Below, one piece after another: positions 35,032-43,125 of a stretch of DNA of 64,000 bases (position 1 is the first letter of the stretch; each line of letters begins with the position of its first letter). This stretch comes from Sphingomonas sp. TREG-RG-20F-R18-01 (GTDB taxonomy: Bacteria > Pseudomonadota > Alphaproteobacteria > Sphingomonadales > Sphingomonadaceae), in contig NZ_JAKNQQ010000001.1 of assembly GCF_022662475.1 (NCBI RefSeq), forward strand, positions 1,036,151 through 1,100,150, read 5' to 3'. Under the pieces are notes generated by a model. The model did not search any database. It was not told the origin of the DNA and saw nothing but the letters and a program-made list of their open reading frames with translations. Made by a program: the position numbers and the translations under genes.

Positions 35032-35986
35032 ACCAGCGCTCCTGATCGAAGCTGCCGAGTGGCACGAGCGGATGCGCGACGCCGATGCGGCGACGCGCGT
35101 TGCGTTCGCGCGGTGGCAGGGCGAAAGCATCGAGCGAGCGGTCGCTTACGATGCGGTGCGCGGCGCGCACGACCGCGTGCGGTCGCTCGCGGAGAAACCC
35201 CCATTGCTGTCGCTACGCCAGCAGACTCTGGCGCGGACCATGCTCGCGCGGCGGCCGCCCCGGGTCCGGTGGCGGGTCGTCGCGACCGGCGCGGTGCTGC
35301 TCGCCGCCGCACCGCTCGCCGCCTACGGTATTCGCGCCTGGACCGCGCCGGTCGCGCCGCCGCCCGCCGAGACGTTCCGAACCGGCATCGGTCAACAGGC
35401 CGACGTCACGCTCGCCGACGGGTCGATCGTGACGCTCGACACCGCGAGCACGCTCCAGGTCCGCGTATCCGAGGGCGTGCGGCGGGTAACGCTCGACGGA
35501 CAGGGCTGGTTCAAGGTCAAGCCTGCGGCTGCCCCGTTCGAGATCGGCGTGCGCGGTCGCACCTTCGTCGCGACAGCGGGCGAGTTCGACGTGCGGACCG
35601 ATCCCGATCGCCTGCGCGCCTTCGCCGCGAGCGGCACGCTCAGGCTGGTCGGAGACAGCACTACGCTGGCGCTGCCGCCCGGCCGCGCGATCACGGTCAC
35701 CGACGAGGACGTCACCCTTCGCACGCCTGCCGATGCAACGCGTTTCACCGGCTGGCGGACGGGCGCTCTGCAGCTCGACGACGTACCGCTTGCCGAGGCG
35801 GTCGGCGAGTTCAACCGCTATCGCCGCCACCCGATTCGGCTTGCCGACGGGCGCGTCGGGGCGCTGCGCGTATCGGGTGCGTTCCGCACGACCGGTGCAC
35901 TTGCGTTCGTCGATGCGCTCGCGGTCGGCTTTCCGGTGCGCGTGAAGCGGGATAGCGATGCGGGTATCGTCATATCCGCGCGCTGA
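34997..35986 (+). CDS. fecR: FecR-type anti-sigma/signal transducer, unusual start
   Basis: About 330 residues. The N-terminal cytoplasmic part (ALLIEAAEWHERM, VAFARWQ) is the sigma-binding DUF4880 region. One membrane segment (VVATGAVLLAAAPLAAYG) follows, then the periplasmic FecR domain (FRTGIGQQADVTLADGSIVTLDTAST, GQGWFKVKP) and a C-terminal segment (VPLAEAVGEFNRY). No ATG or GTG precedes the conserved N-terminus. TTG codons at 34988 and 34997 are in frame inside fecI. GGAGGA at 35010-35015 sits eight bases before an in-frame ATC (35024), so initiation at ATC is conceivable. The overlap with fecI implies coupled translation. Function as an anti-sigma is inferred from family and synteny. 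Confidence 0.87.
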   Translation: MQRRWRTGAITEPALLIEAAEWHERMRDADAATRVAFARWQGESIERAVAYDAVRGAHDRVRSLAEKPPLLSLRQQTLARTMLARRPPRVRWRVVATGAVLLAAAPLAAYGIRAWTAPVAPPPAETFRTGIGQQADVTLADGSIVTLDTASTLQVRVSEGVRRVTLDGQGWFKVKPAAAPFEIGVRGRTFVATAGEFDVRTDPDRLRAFAASGTLRLVGDSTTLALPPGRAITVTDEDVTLRTPADATRFTGWRTGALQLDDVPLAEAVGEFNRYRRHPIRLADGRVGALRVSGAFRTTGALAFVDALAVGFPVRVKRDSDAGIVISAR

Positions 35987-36070
35987 GGCGCCAACACCTT
36001 TGAGAAAAAGAATGCGATCGCGGTTCGGGTTTTGCCGGGGCGCGCGTCTTGTCTGTCGAAAGCCCCGCGC

Positions 36071-38743
36071 ATGATGGGGCTACCGAAGGGGGGATGGTTT
36101 CGATGGCGTGCGCATGGCGTACAGTTGGGGGCGATCGCCGCAGCCATCGCCGTGCCGACCGCCGCGATAGCCGCGACTGCCATCCCGTTCGACATTCCTG
36201 CCGGTTCGCTGGGCGATGCGCTGATCGTGTTTGCACGGCAGAGCGGACGCCAGATCCTGTTCGCCCCGGGGCAGGTGCGCGGTTTGCGCGCGCCCCGGGT
36301 GCACGGGCCACACGACCCGGATCGCGCGCTGGCGCGATTGCTGGCGCAAACCGGCTTCCGCGCGCGTGCCGCGCCCGGCGGCGCCTGGCTGCTGGAGGTC
36401 GTTCCAGTGGCTAGCGCTGCACGACGCCCTTCCCTTCCGCAGGCGGACCTCGCGCCCGCCGATGTCGCGCAGGACGCCGACATCGTCGTGGTCGGCACGC
36501 CGGGTGGCGGCCGTCGCCGCCAGGATGCCGCGTTCGCGGTCACCTCCGTCAGCCGTTCCGCGATCGACCGACTGGGTGCTGCGAGCACCGCCGACGTGCT
36601 CAAGCTGGTACCCGGCCTCACCGTCGAAACCTCCGGCGGCAAGAACGGCGCGAACATCTTCGTGCGGGGTTACCCGTCCGGGGGCGATGCCGAATATGTG
36701 ACGTTCCAGAGCGAGGGCGTGCCGTTCTTTCCACCGGCCACGCTCTCCTTCCTGGAAAATTCGCAGCTCTATCGGATCGACGAGACCGTACAGCGCGTCG
36801 AGGCAGTCCGCGGCGGTACCAGCGCGCTGCTCGCCTCGGGTCAGCCCGGCGCGACCGTCAACGTCATCCAGCGTGAGGGCGGCGACCACCTTGCGGGTGA
36901 GATCAAAGGAAGCGTGATCGACACGGGCGAGGTGCGTACCGACGCCTATGTTGCCGGGCCGCTCGATCAGGACACGCGGTTCATGATCGGCGGCTATGCC
37001 TCGCGCGGCACTGGTATCCGCTCGCCGCGCTTCGCCGCGGATCGCGGGGGGCAGATCACCGCCAATCTGCGCCGGAACGTCTCCTCCGGCTCGGTGCTGC
37101 TGTTCGCGCGCTACCTCGATGATCGCAGCCAGTGGCTCTTGCCGATCCCGGTCGTGCAGACCGGACGGCGGATCACCGCCTACCCCGGTTTCGATGCGGG
37201 AAGCGGTACGCTGGCGGGACCCGATACGCGGACCGGCATCCGCAACGATGGCAGTCGCTACGATCTCGACGACGGGCGCGGCGCGCGGATCGTCAACCTG
37301 GGGACCAATATCGAGCTACGCCTCGGCAACGTCCTGACGCTGCGCGACAAGGCGAGCTGGCTGAGCGGCCACGCCGACACCACGGGGCTCGTTTCGGACA
37401 ATATAGCGCCGCAAAGCGCCACAGCTTACGCCGCATCCCTGGTCAGCGGGATCGCATCACTCGTCACCACCGCGGACGGCCGCACCGTGTCGCCCGATCA
37501 GGCGGTCGTGCGCGCGGGCATCTGGACGGTCGCCAAGCGGATCGACGCGCGCGTCAACGATGCCACGCTGGAGTGGAAGACCGGGCCGAGCAAGGCGACC
37601 GTCGGCGTCTATGCGGCGGACTATGGCGCGCGCGACCATTGGGACATCGGCAATGCGCTGCTGCTGACCGCGCAGCCCAACGCGCGTCGGCTCGACCTGA
37701 CGCTGACCAACGGCGACATCGTCTCGCGCGACGGCTTTGCCAGCGGCTCCAGCTTCCTGGTGGACGCGCGCTATCGCGGGAGCGATCTCGCTTTCTACGC
37801 GGTCGAGGAGCTGACGGTGGCGGATCGCCTGCGGCTCGACGGCGGGATGCGCCATCAACGCCACGCGGTCGACGGTTGGGCCGTTGACACCAAACCCGCC
37901 GGTCCCGGTGGCCCCGACGGCAACCCGTCCACGCTGTACGACAATGACGATGTGACGTTCGCGAGCACGCCGACCCCGGTGCGGTATCGCGGGGGCGCCT
38001 GGTCGTGGACGCTCGGGACCAATTACGACGTCACCCGCAATCTCGCCGGGTTCGTCCGCTTCAGCCACGGCAACAGCTTCCCGTTCTTCGACAATCTGCG
38101 CGACGGCATCGCCGTAGCGCCGCGCGTCGATACGATCGAGGGCGGCGTGAAGCTTTCGACGCGGTCGCTCAACCTGTATGCGACGCTGTACCGCAACCGC
38201 TTCAAGGGCCTTGCAACGACCGTCATCACCAGCGGCGCGCCGCTCGCCTCGATCGGCGGCGCGCGCGCGACCGGGGTCGAACTCGACGGACTTTGGCGGC
38301 CGGTGGCGCCGCTTTCGGTGACGTTCTCAGGCAGCTGGCTCGACGCCCGTTATCGCGGCTTTTTCACCGACGACGGGCGGACCGATCTCAGCGGCAATCG
38401 TGTCCAACGCCAGCCGCAATGGCAATGGCGCATGACCCCGGCGTGGGACTTCACCGTCGCGACCCGCAAGGCCAGCCTGTTCATGACGTTGAGCCGGATG
38501 GGCGATCGCTGGTCCGACGTGCAGAACCGCCAGTTGTTGCCCGCTTTCGTCAAATGGGACGCGGGTGCCGCACTGGACGTGAACGACCGGCTGCGCGTCC
38601 AGCTCAGCGCCGACAACCTCACCGACACGATCGGCCTGACTGAGGGCAACCCGCGGACGCTCGGCGCGCAGGCATCCGGCGCGATCTTCGCGCGCCCGAT
38701 CTTGGGGCGCTCGGTCGAGCTGTCGGCACGGTACGGGTTCTGA
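36071..38743 (+). CDS. TonB-dependent receptor with N-terminal STN signalling domain
   Basis: An 890-residue outer-membrane transducer. A signal peptide ends near residue 35. The STN domain (about 38-110: IPFDIPAGSLGDALIVFARQ, QILFAP, RALARLLAQTG) is the part that contacts FecR. A plug domain follows (DVLKLVPGLTVETSGG, RVEAVRGGTSALLASGQPGA), then a 22-strand barrel ending in the aromatic ELSARYGF. The start is set at the double ATG at 36071-36076; an upstream TTG adds residues with no signal character. It is 85 bases after fecR and is the likely sensor for the FecI/FecR pair. It is clearly paralogous to the next receptor, sharing the LTEGNxRT region near the C-terminus. Ligand probably trehalose or a related glucoside, inferred from the trehalase downstream. 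Confidence 0.93.
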   Translation: MMGLPKGGWFRWRAHGVQLGAIAAAIAVPTAAIAATAIPFDIPAGSLGDALIVFARQSGRQILFAPGQVRGLRAPRVHGPHDPDRALARLLAQTGFRARAAPGGAWLLEVVPVASAARRPSLPQADLAPADVAQDADIVVVGTPGGGRRRQDAAFAVTSVSRSAIDRLGAASTADVLKLVPGLTVETSGGKNGANIFVRGYPSGGDAEYVTFQSEGVPFFPPATLSFLENSQLYRIDETVQRVEAVRGGTSALLASGQPGATVNVIQREGGDHLAGEIKGSVIDTGEVRTDAYVAGPLDQDTRFMIGGYASRGTGIRSPRFAADRGGQITANLRRNVSSGSVLLFARYLDDRSQWLLPIPVVQTGRRITAYPGFDAGSGTLAGPDTRTGIRNDGSRYDLDDGRGARIVNLGTNIELRLGNVLTLRDKASWLSGHADTTGLVSDNIAPQSATAYAASLVSGIASLVTTADGRTVSPDQAVVRAGIWTVAKRIDARVNDATLEWKTGPSKATVGVYAADYGARDHWDIGNALLLTAQPNARRLDLTLTNGDIVSRDGFASGSSFLVDARYRGSDLAFYAVEELTVADRLRLDGGMRHQRHAVDGWAVDTKPAGPGGPDGNPSTLYDNDDVTFASTPTPVRYRGGAWSWTLGTNYDVTRNLAGFVRFSHGNSFPFFDNLRDGIAVAPRVDTIEGGVKLSTRSLNLYATLYRNRFKGLATTVITSGAPLASIGGARATGVELDGLWRPVAPLSVTFSGSWLDARYRGFFTDDGRTDLSGNRVQRQPQWQWRMTPAWDFTVATRKASLFMTLSRMGDRWSDVQNRQLLPAFVKWDAGAALDVNDRLRVQLSADNLTDTIGLTEGNPRTLGAQASGAIFARPILGRSVELSARYGF

Positions 38744-38892
38744 GGGTGCCCCGTCTGCGTAGCCCTCCGTAACCCGTCCGTCGCTTCCCCTTGCGAAGCT
38801 TCTTCGCCGCGACGTTGTCCGGCGAGATGGCGTCGTACGTCCCCCGCTTCCCACCCCCATCACCACAAAAAGAAAAATTCAGGAGGAATATC

Positions 38893-41319
38893 ATGTCCCA
38901 TCCCCGCACCATCTTGGCACTCGCGCTGCTGTCCGGCACCGCACTGAGCGCCCTGCCCGCCCTCGCGCAGGACGCCCCCGCCCAGGCAGCGGTCCCGGCA
39001 ACCGAGCCGGTGGCGGATCAACCCGACATCGTCGTCACCGGCAACGCCAACCGCGCGGGCCAGCGCAAGCTCGACGCGAGCTATTCGATCTCTACCGCAA
39101 CTGCGGAGCAGATCCGCGAAGTCCAGCCGACCTCGACCGCCGACCTGCTCAAGATCGTGCCAGGCGTGTGGGTGGAAAGCTCGGGCGGCAACGCGGGCGC
39201 CAACGTCTTCATCCGCGGCTTCCCATCGACGGGCGACGCGCCCTTTCTCACGCTGCAGTTGAACGGCTCGCCGGTCATCGCGCCGTCGTCATTGTCGTTC
39301 CTCGAGGACAGCTCGATCTTCCGCCTCGACGACACGATCGAGCGGCTCGAAGTGCTGCGCGGCGGCCCGAGCCCGATCTTCTCGAACGGCCAGCCCGGTG
39401 CCACCACCAACTTCATTCTCAAGGAAGGCACGCGCGATCCGCACCTGTCGCTGCGCGCGACCTATGGCACCGAGGGCACCTATCGCGGCGATTTCGTCGC
39501 ACAGGGGCCGCTCACCTCGGACACCACCTATATGGTCGGCGGCTTCTATCGCTATTCGGACGGCTTCCGGAAGACCGGTTTCCCCGGCGATCTCGGCGGG
39601 CAGATCACCGGCAGCATCACGCACAAGTTCGATGCGGGCAAACTCACCGTCTACGGGCGCTATCTCGATGACAAGAACGCCTTCTACACGCCGATGCCGC
39701 TGGTCGAGACCAACGGCAAGTTCAGCACCTTCACGGGCTTCGACGCGCGTACCGACACGCTGGTCGGGCGAGAAATCGAGAACACGCTGATCGAGGTCGG
39801 CCCGAGCATCAACGGGGGCCCGACGCAGAAAAAGGCGGTCGACCTATCGCGTGGCCGCGGGGCGAACGTCTACACCTTCGGCTCGACCTTCAGCTATGAT
39901 GTGGGGGGCGGGTTCGCGGTGCAGAACAACGTCAACTTCACTAAGGGCACGTCGACGACGTTCGCGCTGTTCACCGGGTCCAACCCGCAAACGGTTGGGC
40001 AATATCTCGCAGGTGCAGGCGGCGCGGGCACGGTGACGTACGCGGGCACCGGCCAGGCGCTGACCGCCGGGCAACAGACGATCCAGGCGGGCATCTGGTC
40101 GGTGACCAAACAGATCGAGAGCTTCACCGATGAACTGAAGCTCTCTAAGGAGCTGTTCTCGGGCAACACGCTGACGCTCGGCGGTTATTACGCGCATGTT
40201 GGCGATCACGACCAGTGGAACCTTGGCAACAACATCCTGCTCGCACTCGAACCCAATGCACGCGTGCTGAATGCGACGCTCACCAACGGTACGATCCTGA
40301 CCCGCAACGGCTTCACCAGCGCCAACAGCTATGACGTCAATGCGTTCTACTCGAGCAGCAACGTCGCCGGCTATCTCAGCGACGAATGGAAGCTGGGCGC
40401 GCTGCGGGTCGACGGCGGCGTCCGCGTCGAGCGTGTCGTGCTCCATGACCGGTTCGAGAACAGCGCGACCGGCGATCTCGATAACAATCCGCTGACCGCG
40501 TACAACAATGGCGCGACCTATCTCAACGGCACTTTCAGCACGGCCCGCTACGCCAAGACGCAGGTGTCGTGGACCGCTGGTCTCGATTATGCCTTCACCA
40601 ACAAGCTCAACGGCTTCGCCCGCGCCAACTCGGGTGCGCTGCTCCCGCAGTTCGACGATCTGCGCGGCAATGCGACGTCGCTGCAGAACATCAAGCCGCA
40701 GACCGCCGACCAGTATGAGGTCGGGCTCAAGACCGCGACGCGCTATTACGACCTATATCTCACCGGCTTCTACAACCGCTTCCACAACCTGATTTTCCAG
40801 GACATCCGCGTGATCGGCGGCGTCGAGCAGAACGTCGTGCAATTCGGTGGATCGCGTGCCTACGGGCTTGAGTTCGAAGGTGCGGTGCGGCCGGTCGACG
40901 GGGTGCAGCTCGCGGTGCGCGGCGTGGTGCAGGACGGCAAGTTCAAGGATTTCGGGACCAACTCCGGCAACAGCGTCAACCGCCAGCCGAAATTCCAGAT
41001 CGCCGCGACCCCGTCCTACACCTTCCGGAGCGCCTGGGGTAAGGCGCGGCTGTTCGGGACGTTCACGCATATCGGCAACCGGTTCGCCGATATCGAGAAC
41101 CAGCAGCGGCTCGGCAGCTATGAGACGGTCGATCTCGGTGCGTCGCTCGACCTGAACGATCGTTTCTCGCTACAGGCGACGGTCGAGAACTTGACCGATA
41201 CGCTCGCGTTGACCGAAGGCAATGTGCGGACGGTCGGTTCGGCCAATTCCGCCGGGTTCTTCCTGGGCCGCCCGATCTTTGGCCGGCACGCGACGATCAC
41301 CGCGGCCTACAAGTTCTGA
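38893..41319 (+). CDS. TonB-dependent receptor without STN domain
   Basis: An 808-residue outer-membrane receptor with a Sec signal (residues 1-26), a TonB-box-like DIVVTG at about 47, a plug domain (DLLKIVPGVWVESSGG, RLEVLRGGPSPIFSNGQPGA) and a barrel ending TAAYKF. The ATG at 38893 has a near-perfect AGGAGGA six bases upstream (38881-38887), far stronger than that of its neighbour, suggesting higher output. It is a paralogue of the preceding receptor but lacks the STN domain, so it should transport without signalling. A strong hairpin and then the trehalase gene follow. Substrate inferred as for the first receptor. Confidence 0.94.
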   Translation: MSHPRTILALALLSGTALSALPALAQDAPAQAAVPATEPVADQPDIVVTGNANRAGQRKLDASYSISTATAEQIREVQPTSTADLLKIVPGVWVESSGGNAGANVFIRGFPSTGDAPFLTLQLNGSPVIAPSSLSFLEDSSIFRLDDTIERLEVLRGGPSPIFSNGQPGATTNFILKEGTRDPHLSLRATYGTEGTYRGDFVAQGPLTSDTTYMVGGFYRYSDGFRKTGFPGDLGGQITGSITHKFDAGKLTVYGRYLDDKNAFYTPMPLVETNGKFSTFTGFDARTDTLVGREIENTLIEVGPSINGGPTQKKAVDLSRGRGANVYTFGSTFSYDVGGGFAVQNNVNFTKGTSTTFALFTGSNPQTVGQYLAGAGGAGTVTYAGTGQALTAGQQTIQAGIWSVTKQIESFTDELKLSKELFSGNTLTLGGYYAHVGDHDQWNLGNNILLALEPNARVLNATLTNGTILTRNGFTSANSYDVNAFYSSSNVAGYLSDEWKLGALRVDGGVRVERVVLHDRFENSATGDLDNNPLTAYNNGATYLNGTFSTARYAKTQVSWTAGLDYAFTNKLNGFARANSGALLPQFDDLRGNATSLQNIKPQTADQYEVGLKTATRYYDLYLTGFYNRFHNLIFQDIRVIGGVEQNVVQFGGSRAYGLEFEGAVRPVDGVQLAVRGVVQDGKFKDFGTNSGNSVNRQPKFQIAATPSYTFRSAWGKARLFGTFTHIGNRFADIENQQRLGSYETVDLGASLDLNDRFSLQATVENLTDTLALTEGNVRTVGSANSAGFFLGRPIFGRHATITAAYKF

Positions 41320-41325
41320 CCTCAT

Positions 41326-41353
41326 GCCGGTCGGGGTTCATGCCCCGACCGGC
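41326..41353 (+). other. Strong hairpin between receptor and trehalase genes
   Basis: GCCGGTCGGGG and CCCCGACCGGC make a perfect 11-bp stem with a six-base loop (TTCATG), starting seven bases after the receptor stop and ending 24 bases before the trehalase start. No T-run follows. It probably acts as a partial terminator or mRNA-stabilising structure, giving more receptor than trehalase. Confidence 0.5.
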
Positions 41354-41377
41354 CACTACGATAGCGAGTTGCTCCTC

Positions 41378-42973
41378 ATGACCTTGCGCCGATCCCCCGC
41401 CCTGCTGCTCACCGCGCTGTCGATCGCGCTGAGCGCACCCGCCGTCGCGCGCGAGACGACCCCCGCGCTCGCCGCCAGCGCGGTCCGCACGCCCGAGGAT
41501 CTCTACGGCCCGCTGTACCGCGCGGTCGAGCTCGCGCGGGTGTTCCCCGACAGCAAGACCTTCGCGGACATGGTCCCGCGCACGGCACCCGACGCGATCC
41601 TCCAGGCGTATCGCACCGAAGCGCCGCAAGGCCGCGACGCGCTCGCCGCCTTCGTCGCGCGCCACTTCCGCAAGGTCGGCGACGCAGACGCGCGCAAGCT
41701 GTCGATGCGCGAACACATCCGTGCGCTCTGGCCAGTGCTCGCCAAGCCGCCGATGGCGGTGGTCCCGGGCTCGTCCGCGCTACAGCTGCCACAGACCTAT
41801 GTCGTGGCGGGCGGGCGCTATCAGGAGATGTATTATTGGGACAGCTACTTCACCATGCTCGGGCTGAAGGCCGATGGCGAACACCCGCTGATCGAATCGA
41901 TGCTGGCCAATTTCAGCGCGCTGATCGCGCAATACGGGCATGTGCCGAACGGCACACGCAGCTATTATCTGTCGCGCTCGCAGCCCCCGTTCCTCGCGAT
42001 GATGATGGACCTGTCGGACCGGCATGACCCCGCGCTCGACCGCGAACGCCTCGCCACGCTGAAGGCCGAGCATGCCTTTTGGATGGCGGGTGCGAAGTGC
42101 CTCGCCGCCAGCGGTGCGTGCGAGCACGTCGTGCGCATGCCCGACGGCAGCCTGCTCAACCGCTATTGGGACGCCCGCGACACGCCGCGCGACGAATCCT
42201 ATGCCGAGGACATCGCGACGGCCGCCGCCGCTGCGGGTCGCGCCGCCCCGCAGGTCAATCGCGACCTCCGCGCCGCGGCCGAGAGCGGCTGGGATTTCAG
42301 CTCACGCTGGCTCGCCGACGGCAACACGCTGGCGACGATCCACACCACCGATATCGTGCCGGTCGATCTCAACAGCCTGATGTGGAACCTGGAGAAGGCG
42401 ATCGCACGGCGCTGCACGGCCGTCGGCGACACGGCATGCGCCCGCGCGTTCGAGACGCGCGCCGCCGCCCGCGGCGTGGCGATCGGCAAGTACCTCTGGT
42501 CGGCGGGCGACAAACGCTTCGTGGACTGGGACCGCAGGGCGGGCAAGCCGACGAACTCGGTCAGCGCCGCGATCCTCTATCCGCTGTTCGTCGGCCTCGC
42601 CACGCACGAGCAGGCGGACGCCACCGCCGCGCTCGTCACCGCAAAGCTGCTCGCGCCCGGTGGCCTGCGGACCACGACCCTCACCACCGGCCAGCAATGG
42701 GACCAGCCCAATGGCTGGGCACCGCTGACGTGGATCGGCGTTCAGGGCCTCGACCGCTACGGCAAGACCGCGGAGGCCGAGGACCTCGCCCGCCGCTGGC
42801 TCCGCACCGTCTCGCGGTACTACGATGCCAACGGTCGGATGGTCGAGAAGTACAATCTCGAAACCGGGCAAGCCGGCGGTGGCGGCGAGTATCCGGTGCA
42901 GGACGGGTTCGGCTGGACCAACGGCGTCACCCGCGCCTTGCTCGAGAAATATCCCGCCTTGGATCATAGCTAG
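41378..42973 (+). CDS. treA: Periplasmic trehalase, GH37
   Basis: A 531-residue enzyme that hydrolyses alpha,alpha-trehalose to two glucose. A Sec signal (residues 1-24) places it in the periplasm. Both trehalase signatures are present: VAGGRYQEMYYWDSYF (signature 1) and TGQQWDQPNGWAPLTW (signature 2), plus HVPNGTRSYYLSRSQPP, RYWDARDTPRDESY and the late GGGGEYPVQDGFGWTNGV. Length is normal. The ATG at 41378 gives the signal peptide directly; the longer upstream reading is inside the receptor gene. It closes the fecI-fecR-receptor-receptor run, which points to trehalose scavenging: uptake across the outer membrane, then periplasmic hydrolysis. Confidence 0.96.
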   Translation: MTLRRSPALLLTALSIALSAPAVARETTPALAASAVRTPEDLYGPLYRAVELARVFPDSKTFADMVPRTAPDAILQAYRTEAPQGRDALAAFVARHFRKVGDADARKLSMREHIRALWPVLAKPPMAVVPGSSALQLPQTYVVAGGRYQEMYYWDSYFTMLGLKADGEHPLIESMLANFSALIAQYGHVPNGTRSYYLSRSQPPFLAMMMDLSDRHDPALDRERLATLKAEHAFWMAGAKCLAASGACEHVVRMPDGSLLNRYWDARDTPRDESYAEDIATAAAAAGRAAPQVNRDLRAAAESGWDFSSRWLADGNTLATIHTTDIVPVDLNSLMWNLEKAIARRCTAVGDTACARAFETRAAARGVAIGKYLWSAGDKRFVDWDRRAGKPTNSVSAAILYPLFVGLATHEQADATAALVTAKLLAPGGLRTTTLTTGQQWDQPNGWAPLTWIGVQGLDRYGKTAEAEDLARRWLRTVSRYYDANGRMVEKYNLETGQAGGGGEYPVQDGFGWTNGVTRALLEKYPALDHS

Positions 42974-43125
42974 GTAGCCGAACCTGCGGGTCCCAGCCCT
43001 CAACGCGAGCGGGCGCTGGGGACGGCTTGCCTTAGGCCCGACGATCCGCGGGCGTGCCGCACGACTGCCGGCGACGCTCCGTCCGAAGGTCACGCCGACG
43101 ACGGCAACCCCATCGTAGCGCACGG

